Of a stretch of DNA of 64,000 bases, positions 8,571 through 15,770 are shown piece after piece. Within the stretch, counting starts at the first letter, position 1. The number at the start of each line of letters is the position of its first letter. The stretch covers positions 1 to 64,000 of the forward strand of contig CAJUEY010000008.1 of assembly GCA_910585825.1 (NCBI GenBank), written 5' to 3'. The translations under genes were made by a program, and so were the position numbers. Origin of the DNA: an uncultured Lachnospiraceae bacterium. Its GTDB lineage: Bacteria; Bacillota; Clostridia; Lachnospirales; Lachnospiraceae. The notes under the pieces were generated by a model that was not told the origin of the DNA, did not search any database, and worked only from the letters and a program-made list of their open reading frames with translations.

Positions 8571-9149
8571 TTACTCCAAAAATCCAAACTCACTATAGGG
8601 CGACACCACAAACCACGCCTTGCCTATAATGTATTCTTTTTTGACATTTCCTATATTGGCATACCGACTGTCTTCACTGTTATTACGGTTATCCCCCAGC
8701 ACAAAATATTCGTCTTCCTCCAACGTAATTTCCTCTGCCGCCAGTTCTGCATCTAAAATTGCCGCTGTCTCCACTGCCTCATCAAACAGTTCTCCATTGA
8801 CATAAACTGCGCCATCCTTTATCTGCACCGTATCTCCCGGCACGCCTATGATTCGTTTTACATAATAATGGGCCTTTTCATTCCCATTTGGAAGAAACAC
8901 CACAATATCATTGGGTTTAGGATTGGATACAGAATAAATAAAACGATTGACCAAAATCTCCTGTTTATTTTCAAGGGTCGGCGTCATAGAAGGTCCCACC
9001 ACACTGGTGCGAAGACCAATGTAATATACGAACACAAATGCAATGGCCAATACAATGGCGATTTCTACAATCCATGTGATCACTTCTTTGACAATCGGTA
9101 TATTGACTTTCTTTTTTTCCTCTCTAAAATGCAATCCGTTTCTTCTCAT
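8571..9149 (-). CDS. lepB: Type I signal peptidase
   Basis: A 192-residue membrane-anchored signal peptidase that cleaves signal peptides of exported proteins. One transmembrane helix spans residues ~22-44; box B VVGPSMTPTL supplies the catalytic Ser at 54, box D YYVKRIIGVPGD supplies the general base Lys at 98, and box E is GDNRNNSEDSR. The start ATG at 9149 follows AGGAG by seven bases. The 5' leader contains a 35-bp duplication that includes a second copy of this ribosome binding site (see repeats). It lies 14 bp upstream of rbgA and 138 bp downstream of rplS. Confidence 0.95.
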   Translation of the reverse strand: MRRNGLHFREEKKKVNIPIVKEVITWIVEIAIVLAIAFVFVYYIGLRTSVVGPSMTPTLENKQEILVNRFIYSVSNPKPNDIVVFLPNGNEKAHYYVKRIIGVPGDTVQIKDGAVYVNGELFDEAVETAAILDAELAAEEITLEEDEYFVLGDNRNNSEDSRYANIGNVKKEYIIGKAWFVVSPYSEFGFLE

Positions 9150-9234
9150 TTCATTACTCCTGTGTGTCTTTTCCTCACATAAAGGGATACCCGGAGGGTA
9201 TTTCATTACTCCTGTGTGTCTTTCCCTCACATAA
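9148..9234 (-). repeat. Direct duplication of the lepB ribosome-binding leader
   Basis: Two 35-bp direct repeats, 9148-9182 and 9200-9234, differ at a single base and are separated by 17 bp that hold most of the GGGTAT hairpin of 9187-9201. Each copy carries the sequence CACACAGGAGTAATGAAAT on the minus strand, so the ribosome binding site of lepB is present twice. The upstream copy can start a short in-frame ATG reading into lepB, giving a 19-residue extension. It looks like a recent tandem duplication of leader DNA, or a repeat nested in the leader. Confidence 0.85.
9187..9201. repeat. Small GGGTAT hairpin, copy A
   Basis: Palindrome ATACCC-GGA-GGGTAT in the lepB leader. On the minus strand it reads AAATACCCTCCGGGTAT followed by CCCTTTATGTG. 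The same flank occurs after copy B (13909-13921), where the outer base pair is changed on both sides, which suggests that the hairpin rather than the sequence is conserved. Copies C (34866-34880) and D (42291-42305) share the stem with different loops. Confidence 0.6.
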
Positions 9235-9282
9235 GATAAAACAGCCGCATCCAGCTGGAATTCTACCAAACAAGATACGGCT
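9232..9282 (-). terminator. Intrinsic terminator after rplS
   Basis: A nine-base-pair stem on the minus strand (AGCCGTATC at 9274-9282 pairs with GATGCGGCT at 9243-9251, one G-U pair) is followed by GTTTTATCTT. It lies directly after the rplS stop and is the likely end of the rplS transcript; some read-through into lepB is plausible because no clear lepB promoter is seen between them. Confidence 0.65.
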
Positions 9283-9287
9283 TTTTC

Positions 9288-9641
9288 TTATCTTACTAAT
9301 TCTTTTACCTTTGCAGACTTTCCTGTACGTCCTCTTAAGTAGTTCAATTTCGCTCTTCTGACTTTACCTAAACGAACAATCTCTACTTTTTCCACGTTCG
9401 GAGAATGTAACGGCCATGTCTTTTCTACACCAACGCCATTTGAAAATTTGCGGACTGTAAAAGTCTCACGGCTGCTTCCGCCCTGTTTCTTTAATACAAT
9501 TCCTTCAAATACCTGGATTCTTTCACGGTTGCCTTCTTTGATCTTACCGTAAACCCTTACCGTATCGCCTACACGAAACTGCGGGGCTTCTGCCTTTAAC
9601 TGCTCGGCCTCAATGTTTTTGATGATTTCACTTGCGTTCAT
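9288..9641 (-). CDS. rplS: 50S ribosomal protein L19
   Basis: A 117-residue ribosomal protein L19 at the 30S-50S interface. The family signature is full length: the PQFRVGDTVRVYGKIKEG start of the core, RIQVFEGIVLKKQGGS, a conserved FTVRKFSNGVGVEKTWPLHSP region, and VRRAKLNYLRGRTGKSAKV at the C-terminus. ATG 9641 is preceded by AGGAGG; an upstream in-frame start would only translate the leader. A good promoter and a probable L19 leader structure lie upstream, which separates this gene from the fla/che region. Confidence 0.98.
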   Translation of the reverse strand: MNASEIIKNIEAEQLKAEAPQFRVGDTVRVYGKIKEGNRERIQVFEGIVLKKQGGSSRETFTVRKFSNGVGVEKTWPLHSPNVEKVEIVRLGKVRRAKLNYLRGRTGKSAKVKELVR

Positions 9642-9659
9642 TTTATTTCCTCCTATTTG

Positions 9660-9700
9660 TCCGATGTTCTTAATACCCTTTGTAACAGAGGACCATCGCA
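9660..9700 (-). promoter_or_regulatory. Probable L19 leader structure in rplS 5' UTR
   Basis: Between promoter and ribosome binding site the transcript can form a stem CGATG (9694-9698) with CATCG (9662-9666), enclosing CCTCTGTTACAAAGGG. Firmicute rplS genes often have a short structured L19 leader used in autoregulation by the ribosomal protein; the position just 5' of the AGGAGG site and the enclosed GTTAC segment fit that family. Assignment is by position and shape only. Confidence 0.5.
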
Positions 9701-9719
9701 TACTTTACACAACTATCAA

Positions 9720-9748
9720 ACTATATCACAATTTAAACCAGGATGCAA
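9720..9748 (-). promoter_or_regulatory. Sigma-A promoter for rplS
   Basis: Minus-strand -35 TTGCAT (9743-9748) and -10 TATAGT (9720-9725) with a 17-bp spacer; a TG one base before the -10 gives an extended -10. It lies directly downstream of the last gene of the motility region and about 80 bp before the rplS start. Confidence 0.7.
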
Positions 9749-9753
9749 GACAT

Positions 9754-10428
9754 TTATTCCACCTTTGTTGTCAGTAAAGCTGCAATTTCTTCATAAGTAG
9801 CATCCTTCGGTATGTCATAGATACCGGGCAGGATCCCATTGTCATAATCTTTCTGGACCAGAAACTCATTGAATGCCTTTGCATCGTCAATCAATCCTGC
9901 TGCTTTTAGCTTCTGACAGACAGTATCGGAATATTCTCCGCCCTTTATCTCAAACCGCACCTTCTCTGTGTTCTTCTCTGTGCTCTTCTTCTCTGTGTTC
10001 TTCTTCTCTGTGTTCTTCTTCTTTGATTCTGTCTCTTTGTCTGACGACTGCTGCCCGGATGCCGTATTATCCTTTGCTGTATCCTCTGACGGTTTCTTTT
10101 CGTCAGAGTTGTCTTCATCCGTTTTGGAAGCGTCCGGCTGTTTCACATCTGATTCATTCTTATCCGGCTTGTCCGCATCCGCCTTGTCTGCTGCCTGTGT
10201 GTCTGCCAGATCTGTCTTACCGGTATCTGCTGACTCTGTTTCTGTTCCGGCTGCATCTGCTTTCTGTGCATTTTCTTCTGCCTCTGAAACAGTTGTAGAT
10301 TTATCGTTTTCTGCCGCTGAATTCTGCGGTTCTGTGTCATTTTTATGCAGAGAAATTGAGATCATAAATATAATAGTAGTAACGACAATTCCGATTCCAA
10401 CTCCTCTTAGATAATATTTCAGTCTCAC
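9754..10428 (-). CDS. Small membrane-anchored MltG-like protein with acidic/Ser-Thr-rich linker
   Basis: A 224-residue protein with one N-terminal membrane segment (~7-27), a long extracytoplasmic linker rich in Asp, Ala, Lys and Ser (30-155), and a C-terminal ~65-residue domain (VRFEIKGGEYSDTVCQKL ... GIYDIPKDATYEEIAALL) resembling the LysM-like N-terminal module of MltG/YceG lytic transglycosylases. The catalytic domain of MltG is absent, so it should not be called a transglycosylase. The linker encodes KKNTE-type repeats from a 15-bp tandem DNA repeat (~9963-10022). The start is GTG, overlapping the preceding stop by 4 bp. It is the last gene of the motility region; the function is unknown. 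Confidence 0.7.
   Translation of the reverse strand: MRLKYYLRGVGIGIVVTTIIFMISISLHKNDTEPQNSAAENDKSTTVSEAEENAQKADAAGTETESADTGKTDLADTQAADKADADKPDKNESDVKQPDASKTDEDNSDEKKPSEDTAKDNTASGQQSSDKETESKKKNTEKKNTEKKSTEKNTEKVRFEIKGGEYSDTVCQKLKAAGLIDDAKAFNEFLVQKDYDNGILPGIYDIPKDATYEEIAALLTTKVE
9963..10022. repeat. 15-bp tandem repeat coding KKNTE-like units
   Basis: Imperfect tandem copies of a 15-base unit built on TTCTTCTCTGTG (plus strand) encode repeated Lys-Lys-Asn-Thr-Glu units in the extracytoplasmic linker of the MltG-like protein. One unit has lost a codon. Such in-frame repeats are prone to change in length by slippage. Confidence 0.7.
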
Positions 10429-11129
10429 TTCTTATTCTTCTCCTCATACAACCCAATTACCAGCTGAACTTCTCCCAATCCAAGCGCAAGCTCCCTTGCA
10501 ATATCAATTGCCGAATAACCGTCTTTATGCAGCGCCAGAATCTGAGAATTGTGATTTGCATCTTCCATATCAACCGCACTGTCCTCTGCAGAAAAGCCTT
10601 CCTCCGTATCCTCCGCATCCTCTGTCTGAAAAATAACAGGCTCTCCTTTGATCGGCATCTGAATCTCTCTGTCCTCTTCTCCCAAATCCTGCTTTGTCAG
10701 ATGTCCTGAAATTTCTTCGTCTTTCTTAGCGAGATCTTTTGACAATTCCTGCAGTTTTACAGAAAAATCCGTCAATTCTGTATGTTTATCATTCAACATG
10801 CTATAGAGAAACATGATCTCGTTATGGGTTTTATTCATAGACTCCATAACCGTATCGGAAAATTCACTGATTGCCATAATTTTTTCATTGCACTCTTTTT
10901 CCATAGAACGCTCTGAATGCGCCAGAGCCTCCTCTGCTTTTTCTTCCACTCTTCCTTCAATTTCTCCGCTTACCTTTACAAGCTCTCTCTCCATAATTTT
11001 CTGAATTTCATCATTGCTCAGTTCACCGATCTTTTCCAGTTCTCCCGGTTCTAACTTCTCCGCAATAAAGAAACTGGCAACAAAAAACACAACTCCTATT
11101 ACCAGTAACAGAATTTCTACTCCCATCAT
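10425..11129 (-). CDS. DUF6115-type membrane protein with coiled coil and C-terminal HTH-like motif
   Basis: A 234-residue protein: an N-terminal membrane helix (residues ~3-22), then a long charged, mostly helical region (35-165) with coiled-coil character, an acidic linker, and a C-terminal ~35-residue segment (LALHKDGYSAIDIARELALGLGEVQLVIGL) that looks like a small helix-turn-helix of the kind found in DUF2802/DUF6115 proteins near clostridial flagellar operons. Strong GAGGAG site. It lies between two other accessory motility genes; the role is unknown, perhaps a membrane-tethered regulator or scaffold. Confidence 0.7.
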   Translation of the reverse strand: MMGVEILLLVIGVVFFVASFFIAEKLEPGELEKIGELSNDEIQKIMERELVKVSGEIEGRVEEKAEEALAHSERSMEKECNEKIMAISEFSDTVMESMNKTHNEIMFLYSMLNDKHTELTDFSVKLQELSKDLAKKDEEISGHLTKQDLGEEDREIQMPIKGEPVIFQTEDAEDTEEGFSAEDSAVDMEDANHNSQILALHKDGYSAIDIARELALGLGEVQLVIGLYEEKNKK

Positions 11130-11141
11130 GTCTGCTCTCCT

Positions 11142-11459
11142 CTATATTTTCATATCAAAGCCACCGCTCCACTGTTTCTGCGCTACCGCATTCTTCTGTT
11201 TTTCATCCGGCTTCTTTTTCTTTTTCTGCCCGCCTTTGTATTCATTGCTGCCCTTTTCTTTGGCATCGTACTTCTTTTTATGTTCACCGGCGTCATCCGC
11301 ATGATTGACTTGTTTTAACTGTCTTTCTTCATGCGTTTTCATCTCTGTCTGAATATTCTGCTGTTCTACAAAAGGTTTGTTGTCCTCCTGCTGTTTGATC
11401 ATGCTCATATCCTGTGTTCTGGGTATAATTCCGTTTAATGTTACTGGTCCAATTGCCAT
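11142..11459 (-). CDS. Small basic/Gln-rich protein of the motility operon, function unknown
   Basis: A 105-residue soluble protein rich in Lys, Gln, Glu and Asn with no recognised domain. The N-terminus (MAIGPVTLNGIIPRTQDM) is the most hydrophobic and perhaps the only ordered part; a KKKKK run is near the C-terminus. ATG 11459 lies six bases after GAGGTG; a GTG within that site was rejected. It is embedded between fapA and the DUF6115-type gene with short gaps, so it is surely part of the operon. Its composition suggests an intrinsically disordered protein. Confidence 0.6.
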   Translation of the reverse strand: MAIGPVTLNGIIPRTQDMSMIKQQEDNKPFVEQQNIQTEMKTHEERQLKQVNHADDAGEHKKKYDAKEKGSNEYKGGQKKKKKPDEKQKNAVAQKQWSGGFDMKI

Positions 11460-11482
11460 TTTCTTCACCTCGCATTAAAATC

Positions 11483-13081
11483 TTACAGGTTGGATACTTT
11501 GATCTCGCCGTCATCCTTATAAAAACGGCAATAACTTCTCTCTCTTTTGGTCGTTAAAGACAATTCCGAAATTTTAATCGTCACTCCCTGATATATCATA
11601 TCATGAACTTCTACTTTAGCTCTTCCTGCCTCCATAAATTCTCTGCGCAGACGGTTCACCTCTTCATTAATCGGCGCATACTGCTGCTGCAATGCCTTTA
11701 AAGCTACAACCTGTGCCTTCATATAATACATCTGTTCCGCAGTAAGTGTAATTCCCTTTTTTAATTTTTCACTGTAATTCATCAGGACAGGACGGATCTG
11801 TTCCATCTTCTTGCCGATGTCCTTTGCCTCCTGCTGGAGTTCATTATAACGTTCCAGCTTTTTGGGTTCTGTTCCCACCTCGATATGGGTAGCGATTCCC
11901 ATAGCAGACCCAATCACCTTTGCAGAAACTTTATTGCTGACTCTGACACATCCGCCTCGAATCAGTCCTTTTCCGCCGCTTACAACGACTTCTGAATTTG
12001 CAGAAACAGAACTTTGGATAATGGATTCCGTTTCCACATAGCCGCCGCATTTTACAGTTGCGCCTTCAATAAATTTAATAACCACATTGCTCTTGGCCGA
12101 AAGCAGTCCTTTACCCATTCCATGAATGCCCCGTTTTACAATGATCTGGCCGCCGGCATACAGCTGCGCCCCTTCCACAACGCCTTCAACGATGATATCA
12201 CCGTTTGCATGGATGATAAAACCGCTTTTTACATTTCCTTTTACATGTACATTTCCCGGATAATTGATATCTCCAATGGAGTTATCTACATCCGCCGGAA
12301 CTTCAAACACACCGGAAACAAATACTTTTCCCTGTACCAAAGACGCATGGCCCGTCACTTCGGAATAAAGCTCTTTTCCATCTTCGGACACTCTGATATT
12401 GTTGGCAAAAGAAAGCTTTAAATCCTGTACTTCTTTTGGCTTTAGCTCACCGCCAAGAACATCTTTGCCGGCTTTTCCGGGCACTGCCGGAATCAGCGTT
12501 GCAAGACGCTCTCCTTCTTCCACTTTACTGATGATATTCAAATCGTGATAATTGACGGAACCATCTTCGTTATGTTTTGGCTTCAGACTTTTTCTGGTGG
12601 AAAAATAATAAACAATCTTAGCGTCTTTTCCCATGGTAGGCGGCGTTCCTTTGCCAATCAGATATTCCGTACAGTATTCCCTGCTTTGTAAGAGTTTGCT
12701 GATGATCTCTTCATCCACGCCATAAACAACCTTTTCATGCCGCAATGCATCCTGTATGTCTTCCCGCGTGAGTTTTCTTCCGCCTTCTGAGGGAGGATAA
12801 AATCTGCAGCGGACTAACATATTATCCAATGACAGGGAAATATCCACCTTCTCATGGAAGATTTTGCCCATACTTCTGCCGATATACACCTTTTCCTGTG
12901 CACCGCTGGCAATTGCCGTATTCAATTGCTTCATATCATAATCATGATATCCCTGACCGGAAAGATAGGTCATTACCTCTTTGATGTCAAGGTCTTTTCC
13001 ACCTTCCATAGCAGGAAAAATTTCAAGGTAAAGACTATCCTGTTCTACCATCGGCTTAAAATAACTATTTCTATTTTCCAT
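11483..13081 (-). CDS. fapA: FapA-family (DUF342) protein
   Basis: A 532-residue FapA/DUF342 protein. The N-terminal ~150 residues form the FapA domain; the centre (~170-390) is a polymer-forming right-handed beta-helix with short glycine- and valine-rich turns (GNVHVKGNVKSGFIIHANGDIIVEG and following repeats, shown here only in part); the C-terminal ~120 residues are coiled coil. FapA of Vibrio takes part in signal-dependent polar localisation and flagellar assembly; in clostridia the gene sits next to the flagellar sigma gene, as here. I chose ATG 13081 (GGGGGA five bases before it); ATG 13093 overlaps the fliA stop codon and lacks a site. Confidence 0.85.
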   Translation of the reverse strand: MENRNSYFKPMVEQDSLYLEIFPAMEGGKDLDIKEVMTYLSGQGYHDYDMKQLNTAIASGAQEKVYIGRSMGKIFHEKVDISLSLDNMLVRCRFYPPSEGGRKLTREDIQDALRHEKVVYGVDEEIISKLLQSREYCTEYLIGKGTPPTMGKDAKIVYYFSTRKSLKPKHNEDGSVNYHDLNIISKVEEGERLATLIPAVPGKAGKDVLGGELKPKEVQDLKLSFANNIRVSEDGKELYSEVTGHASLVQGKVFVSGVFEVPADVDNSIGDINYPGNVHVKGNVKSGFIIHANGDIIVEGVVEGAQLYAGGQIIVKRGIHGMGKGLLSAKSNVVIKFIEGATVKCGGYVETESIIQSSVSANSEVVVSGGKGLIRGGCVRVSNKVSAKVIGSAMGIATHIEVGTEPKKLERYNELQQEAKDIGKKMEQIRPVLMNYSEKLKKGITLTAEQMYYMKAQVVALKALQQQYAPINEEVNRLRREFMEAGRAKVEVHDMIYQGVTIKISELSLTTKRERSYCRFYKDDGEIKVSNL

Positions 13082-13092
13082 ATAATCCCCCA

Positions 13093-13857
13093 TCAGTCAA
13101 CAAGGACATCCATGTAGTTTCCCATTTTCTTACGCATTTTTAACAATGCTTTTGTATGTAGCTGTGAAATTCTGGATTCCGTAACTTCCAGAACTTTACT
13201 GATCTCTTTCAATGTAAGTTCTTCATAATAATAAAGTTCTATTACTTTTCTTTCTTTCTCTGTCAACAACTCCAGCGTGTCTTTCAAAACCTGCTTTAAT
13301 TCATCTTCCTGAATCTGGTCCTCCGGCTGTATGAAATGGGAATTGCCATGGGCGTCCATAACCGGCTCGCTTCCCTGCTCCACGTATTCATTTAAAGAAA
13401 CCACATTCGTCACTTTCAGCTGAGACTGCCAGACAGCCAGTTCTTCTTCCGATAGTCCCAGCTCCAATGCAAGTTCTTCGTCTCTTACATTTCTTCCAGT
13501 TTTCATTTCAATCCGTTTGACGGCCTCATCCAGCTTTTTCTGCTTTTGTCTGACTGTTCTTGGTATCCAGTCCATTTTCCGGATTTGATCTAAAATGGAT
13601 CCCCGGATGCGAAGGCTTGCATATGTTTCAAACTTTACATCTTTATTTGCATCATATTTATCAATGGCATCAATCAATCCGAATATTCCGTATCCTACCA
13701 GATCATCATATTCTACGTTGTATCCCAAATACATACTCAATCTGCCTGCCACCACTTTGACTAAAGACGCATATTCTAAAATAATCTGCTCCCTTATTTC
13801 AGGCGAAGGATTTTTTCGGTAAGATTCCCATAATTTTTCCCTGTCTGTCGTCTTCAT
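13093..13857 (-). CDS. fliA: Flagellar RNA polymerase sigma factor FliA/SigD
   Basis: A 254-residue sigma-28 family factor (FliA/SigD/WhiG). Region 2 is seen as YDDLVGYGIFGLIDAIDKYD and KFETYASLRIRGSILDQIRKMDWIPR, region 3 follows, and region 4 holds the helix-turn-helix LTLKEISKVLEVTESRISQLHTKALLK. Length is normal. ATG 13857 follows GGAGG. It should direct late flagellar and chemotaxis genes (flagellin, receptors) outside this window. Placement at the end of the fla/che operon after cheD equals sigD in B. subtilis, where distance from the promoter affects its expression. Confidence 0.95.
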   Translation of the reverse strand: MKTTDREKLWESYRKNPSPEIREQIILEYASLVKVVAGRLSMYLGYNVEYDDLVGYGIFGLIDAIDKYDANKDVKFETYASLRIRGSILDQIRKMDWIPRTVRQKQKKLDEAVKRIEMKTGRNVRDEELALELGLSEEELAVWQSQLKVTNVVSLNEYVEQGSEPVMDAHGNSHFIQPEDQIQEDELKQVLKDTLELLTEKERKVIELYYYEELTLKEISKVLEVTESRISQLHTKALLKMRKKMGNYMDVLVD

Positions 13858-13908
13858 TTCAAGCCTCCATTACCATATTTTCGTACATCTTTTTGGCACA
13901 TAAAGGGA

Positions 13909-13921
13909 TGCCCGGAGGGCA
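13909..13921. repeat. Small GGGTAT-type hairpin, copy B (compensated)
   Basis: Palindrome TGCCC-GGA-GGGCA between the small membrane protein gene and fliA. On the minus strand it reads GTGCCCTCCGGGCAT then CCCTTTATGTG, the same flank as copy A in the lepB leader, but the outer A-T pair of copy A is G-C here. The paired change on both sides argues for a maintained hairpin. Confidence 0.55.
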
Positions 13922-13930
13922 CTGCCATTT

Positions 13931-14221
13931 TTATTGTTCTCCTGCTGTTTCGGTTTCTTCGGCTTTGTCTGTATCTTCTTTTGCCTCGCTGTCTTCTTCA
14001 GAGTTTTCATTTTCTTCCGATTCTGTTTTATCATCGGACATATCTTTAAAATTCATCTGGATAATCACACTGATCACTGTACCAATTGCAAAAAAGATAA
14101 TGCATATAATGATAAATCTTTTTGCAAAAACTACAGTATCCACATGCTGTACAAATGACATAATGCATGTGGCAAATCCGGCGATTAAAGCCAGTACAGC
14201 CGGTAATGATTTTGTGTTCAT
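13931..14221 (-). CDS. Small two-helix membrane protein with acidic tail
   Basis: A 96-residue protein with two hydrophobic segments (residues ~7-27 and ~36-56) and a C-terminal tail of about 35 residues that is almost all Glu, Asp, Ser, Thr and Lys. No family recognised. It lies between cheD and fliA in the motility operon with short gaps. B. subtilis has swrB, also a membrane protein with an N-terminal helix, near sigD, but no sequence similarity is evident, so equivalence is speculative. Confidence 0.65.
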   Translation of the reverse strand: MNTKSLPAVLALIAGFATCIMSFVQHVDTVVFAKRFIIICIIFFAIGTVISVIIQMNFKDMSDDKTESEENENSEEDSEAKEDTDKAEETETAGEQ

Positions 14222-14261
14222 AGTTACCTCTTTCCCGCCTTCTTAGTCAGAGTTCTTATTT

Positions 14262-14747
14262 TTATATCACTTTCACTGGTTTTCCGATTGCTTTTACATA
14301 AAAATCTCCTGTTTCGCAATTCAGCTCTACCGTACGTCCATAATTCAATCCTGTATCCTGTGCAACCAGACGAATTCCAAGTTCTCTTAATTTTGCTTTT
14401 GCTGCAAGCGCATTTCGTTCTCCGATATTGCTAACGGCAGACGCTCCGCTTACCTGGAACATCTTTGCCCCTCCCGCCATTTTGGCCACAAGGCGTCCTC
14501 TGTTTGCTCCTGCCATGAGAACTTTACGGAGAAGCGCTTCAATTCCTGTGTCTGCGTATTTCGCTATATTTGCACTGCTGTTCATCTGGGTACTATCCGG
14601 CAGCATATAATGCACCATCCCGCCGATTTTTGCAACTGGGTCATAAAAAGTCAGGCCTATGCAAGAACCAAGTCCTATTGTTGTAATAATATCCGGTGAT
14701 TTACATACATTCAGATCTGCCATTCCTACTTTTATAACTTTGCTCAT
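14262..14747 (-). CDS. cheD: Chemoreceptor glutamine deamidase CheD
   Basis: A 161-residue CheD. The papain-like catalytic core is visible: TIGLGSCIGLTFYDP with the nucleophilic Cys, and GGMVHYMLPDS with the catalytic His. It deamidates glutamines of chemoreceptors and binds CheC, stimulating its CheY-P phosphatase activity. ATG 14747 follows GGAGAGAGGAG; an upstream in-frame start overlaps cheC. It directly follows cheC, the usual pairing. Confidence 0.95.
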   Translation of the reverse strand: MSKVIKVGMADLNVCKSPDIITTIGLGSCIGLTFYDPVAKIGGMVHYMLPDSTQMNSSANIAKYADTGIEALLRKVLMAGANRGRLVAKMAGGAKMFQVSGASAVSNIGERNALAAKAKLRELGIRLVAQDTGLNYGRTVELNCETGDFYVKAIGKPVKVI

Positions 14748-14760
14748 TTCTCCTCTCTCC

Positions 14761-15381
14761 TTATAATGAAAGTCCAAGTGCTGTTAATATTTTTTCGTAA
14801 GAATTTTGTTCCGGCATTAAAATAAAATAACCATTGATCATTACGTCATCTCCAAATTCAGTCTGGATAAACAGCGCATTATCCCCAAACTGTCCAAACT
14901 GAATCGCAGGAACACTTAAAATAGATGCCGCCATGTCTACCGCTATGTACGGAATAGACGGTGTAATAACCAGGTTTGTCATCGTAGATAATGCATTCAG
15001 ATAAGAAGCTGCAATAATATTGCCGATTTCCTTTAATGCAGACAGATCCATTTCATCAAAGTCTTTCTCATCCTCTACATCTCTTCCCATTAGTTTATTA
15101 ACAAGAAATCTGGCAGAATCCATTTTCATCAGAAACATCATACTGCCTTCAATATCTGTCTGAACTTCCAGGAATATGCCTACAATGATCTCATCTTCCG
15201 GGCAGATTGCAGAACCCAGTCTGGCGGCTTCTAAAAGTTCTACCTTAGGAACATTCATATCAATCTTTATCCCCAGCATAGATGCAATTGCCGTCGTTGC
15301 ATTTCCTGCACCGACATTTCCGATTTCCCGTAATACATCAACATATCTGTCATTGACTTCTTCCAACGTAAAATTACCCAT
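14761..15381 (-). CDS. cheC: CheY-P phosphatase CheC
   Basis: A 206-residue CheC of the CheC/CheX/FliY phosphatase family. Two E-x2-N-type active sites are present, as in genuine CheC: REIGNVGAGNATTA near residue 20 and LKEIGNIIAASYLNAL near residue 120. It removes phosphate from CheY-P and is part of the CheC-CheD-CheY adaptation system of Gram-positive bacteria. ATG 15381 follows GGAGG and overlaps the cheW stop by 8 bp. Confidence 0.93.
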   Translation of the reverse strand: MGNFTLEEVNDRYVDVLREIGNVGAGNATTAIASMLGIKIDMNVPKVELLEAARLGSAICPEDEIIVGIFLEVQTDIEGSMMFLMKMDSARFLVNKLMGRDVEDEKDFDEMDLSALKEIGNIIAASYLNALSTMTNLVITPSIPYIAVDMAASILSVPAIQFGQFGDNALFIQTEFGDDVMINGYFILMPEQNSYEKILTALGLSL

Positions 15382-15766
15382 GTATTCCCTCCTGTTCAAA
15401 TATATTCTGATCACAGGCCAATGCCTGAATATCAAACAATTCTACCTCTTCTTCCGTTATTTCATATACCTGATCTACAAGAATCCCAATCTTTTCGCCT
15501 TTTCTTAAATTTATAATTACAATCCTGGAATCCTCAGAAACCGCTGTATCAGGCAAAGCGCTCATCACGGCTATGATCTCCCCCCGCAGGTTGATCATTC
15601 CTTTCAAATGAGATCCGGCTTTCGGAATTCTTACAATTGTCCTGACACGGATCAGGTTGTTTATATCATGGATATCAAAACCATACTGTTTGTTTCCTAT
15701 TCTTACAAGAAGGAACTGTCTGAAATGTCTTCCATAAACTGAAACTGTATTTTCCAGCTTTTGCAC
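15374..15766 (-). CDS. cheW: Chemotaxis coupling protein CheW
   Basis: A 130-residue CheW with the usual double beta-barrel features: FLLVRIGNKQYGFDI, IRVRTIVRIPKAGSHLKGMINLRGEIIAV and IGILVDQVYEI. It couples receptors to the CheA kinase. The start is unclear: the GTG at 15766 overlaps its own GGGAGG site, the next in-frame ATG lies deep inside the domain, and only a CTG at 15757 has the normal spacing. It begins four bases after the cheA-like stop codon and overlaps cheC. Confidence 0.93.
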   Translation of the reverse strand: MQKLENTVSVYGRHFRQFLLVRIGNKQYGFDIHDINNLIRVRTIVRIPKAGSHLKGMINLRGEIIAVMSALPDTAVSEDSRIVIINLRKGEKIGILVDQVYEITEEEVELFDIQALACDQNIFEQEGIHG

Positions 15767-15770
15767 CTCC

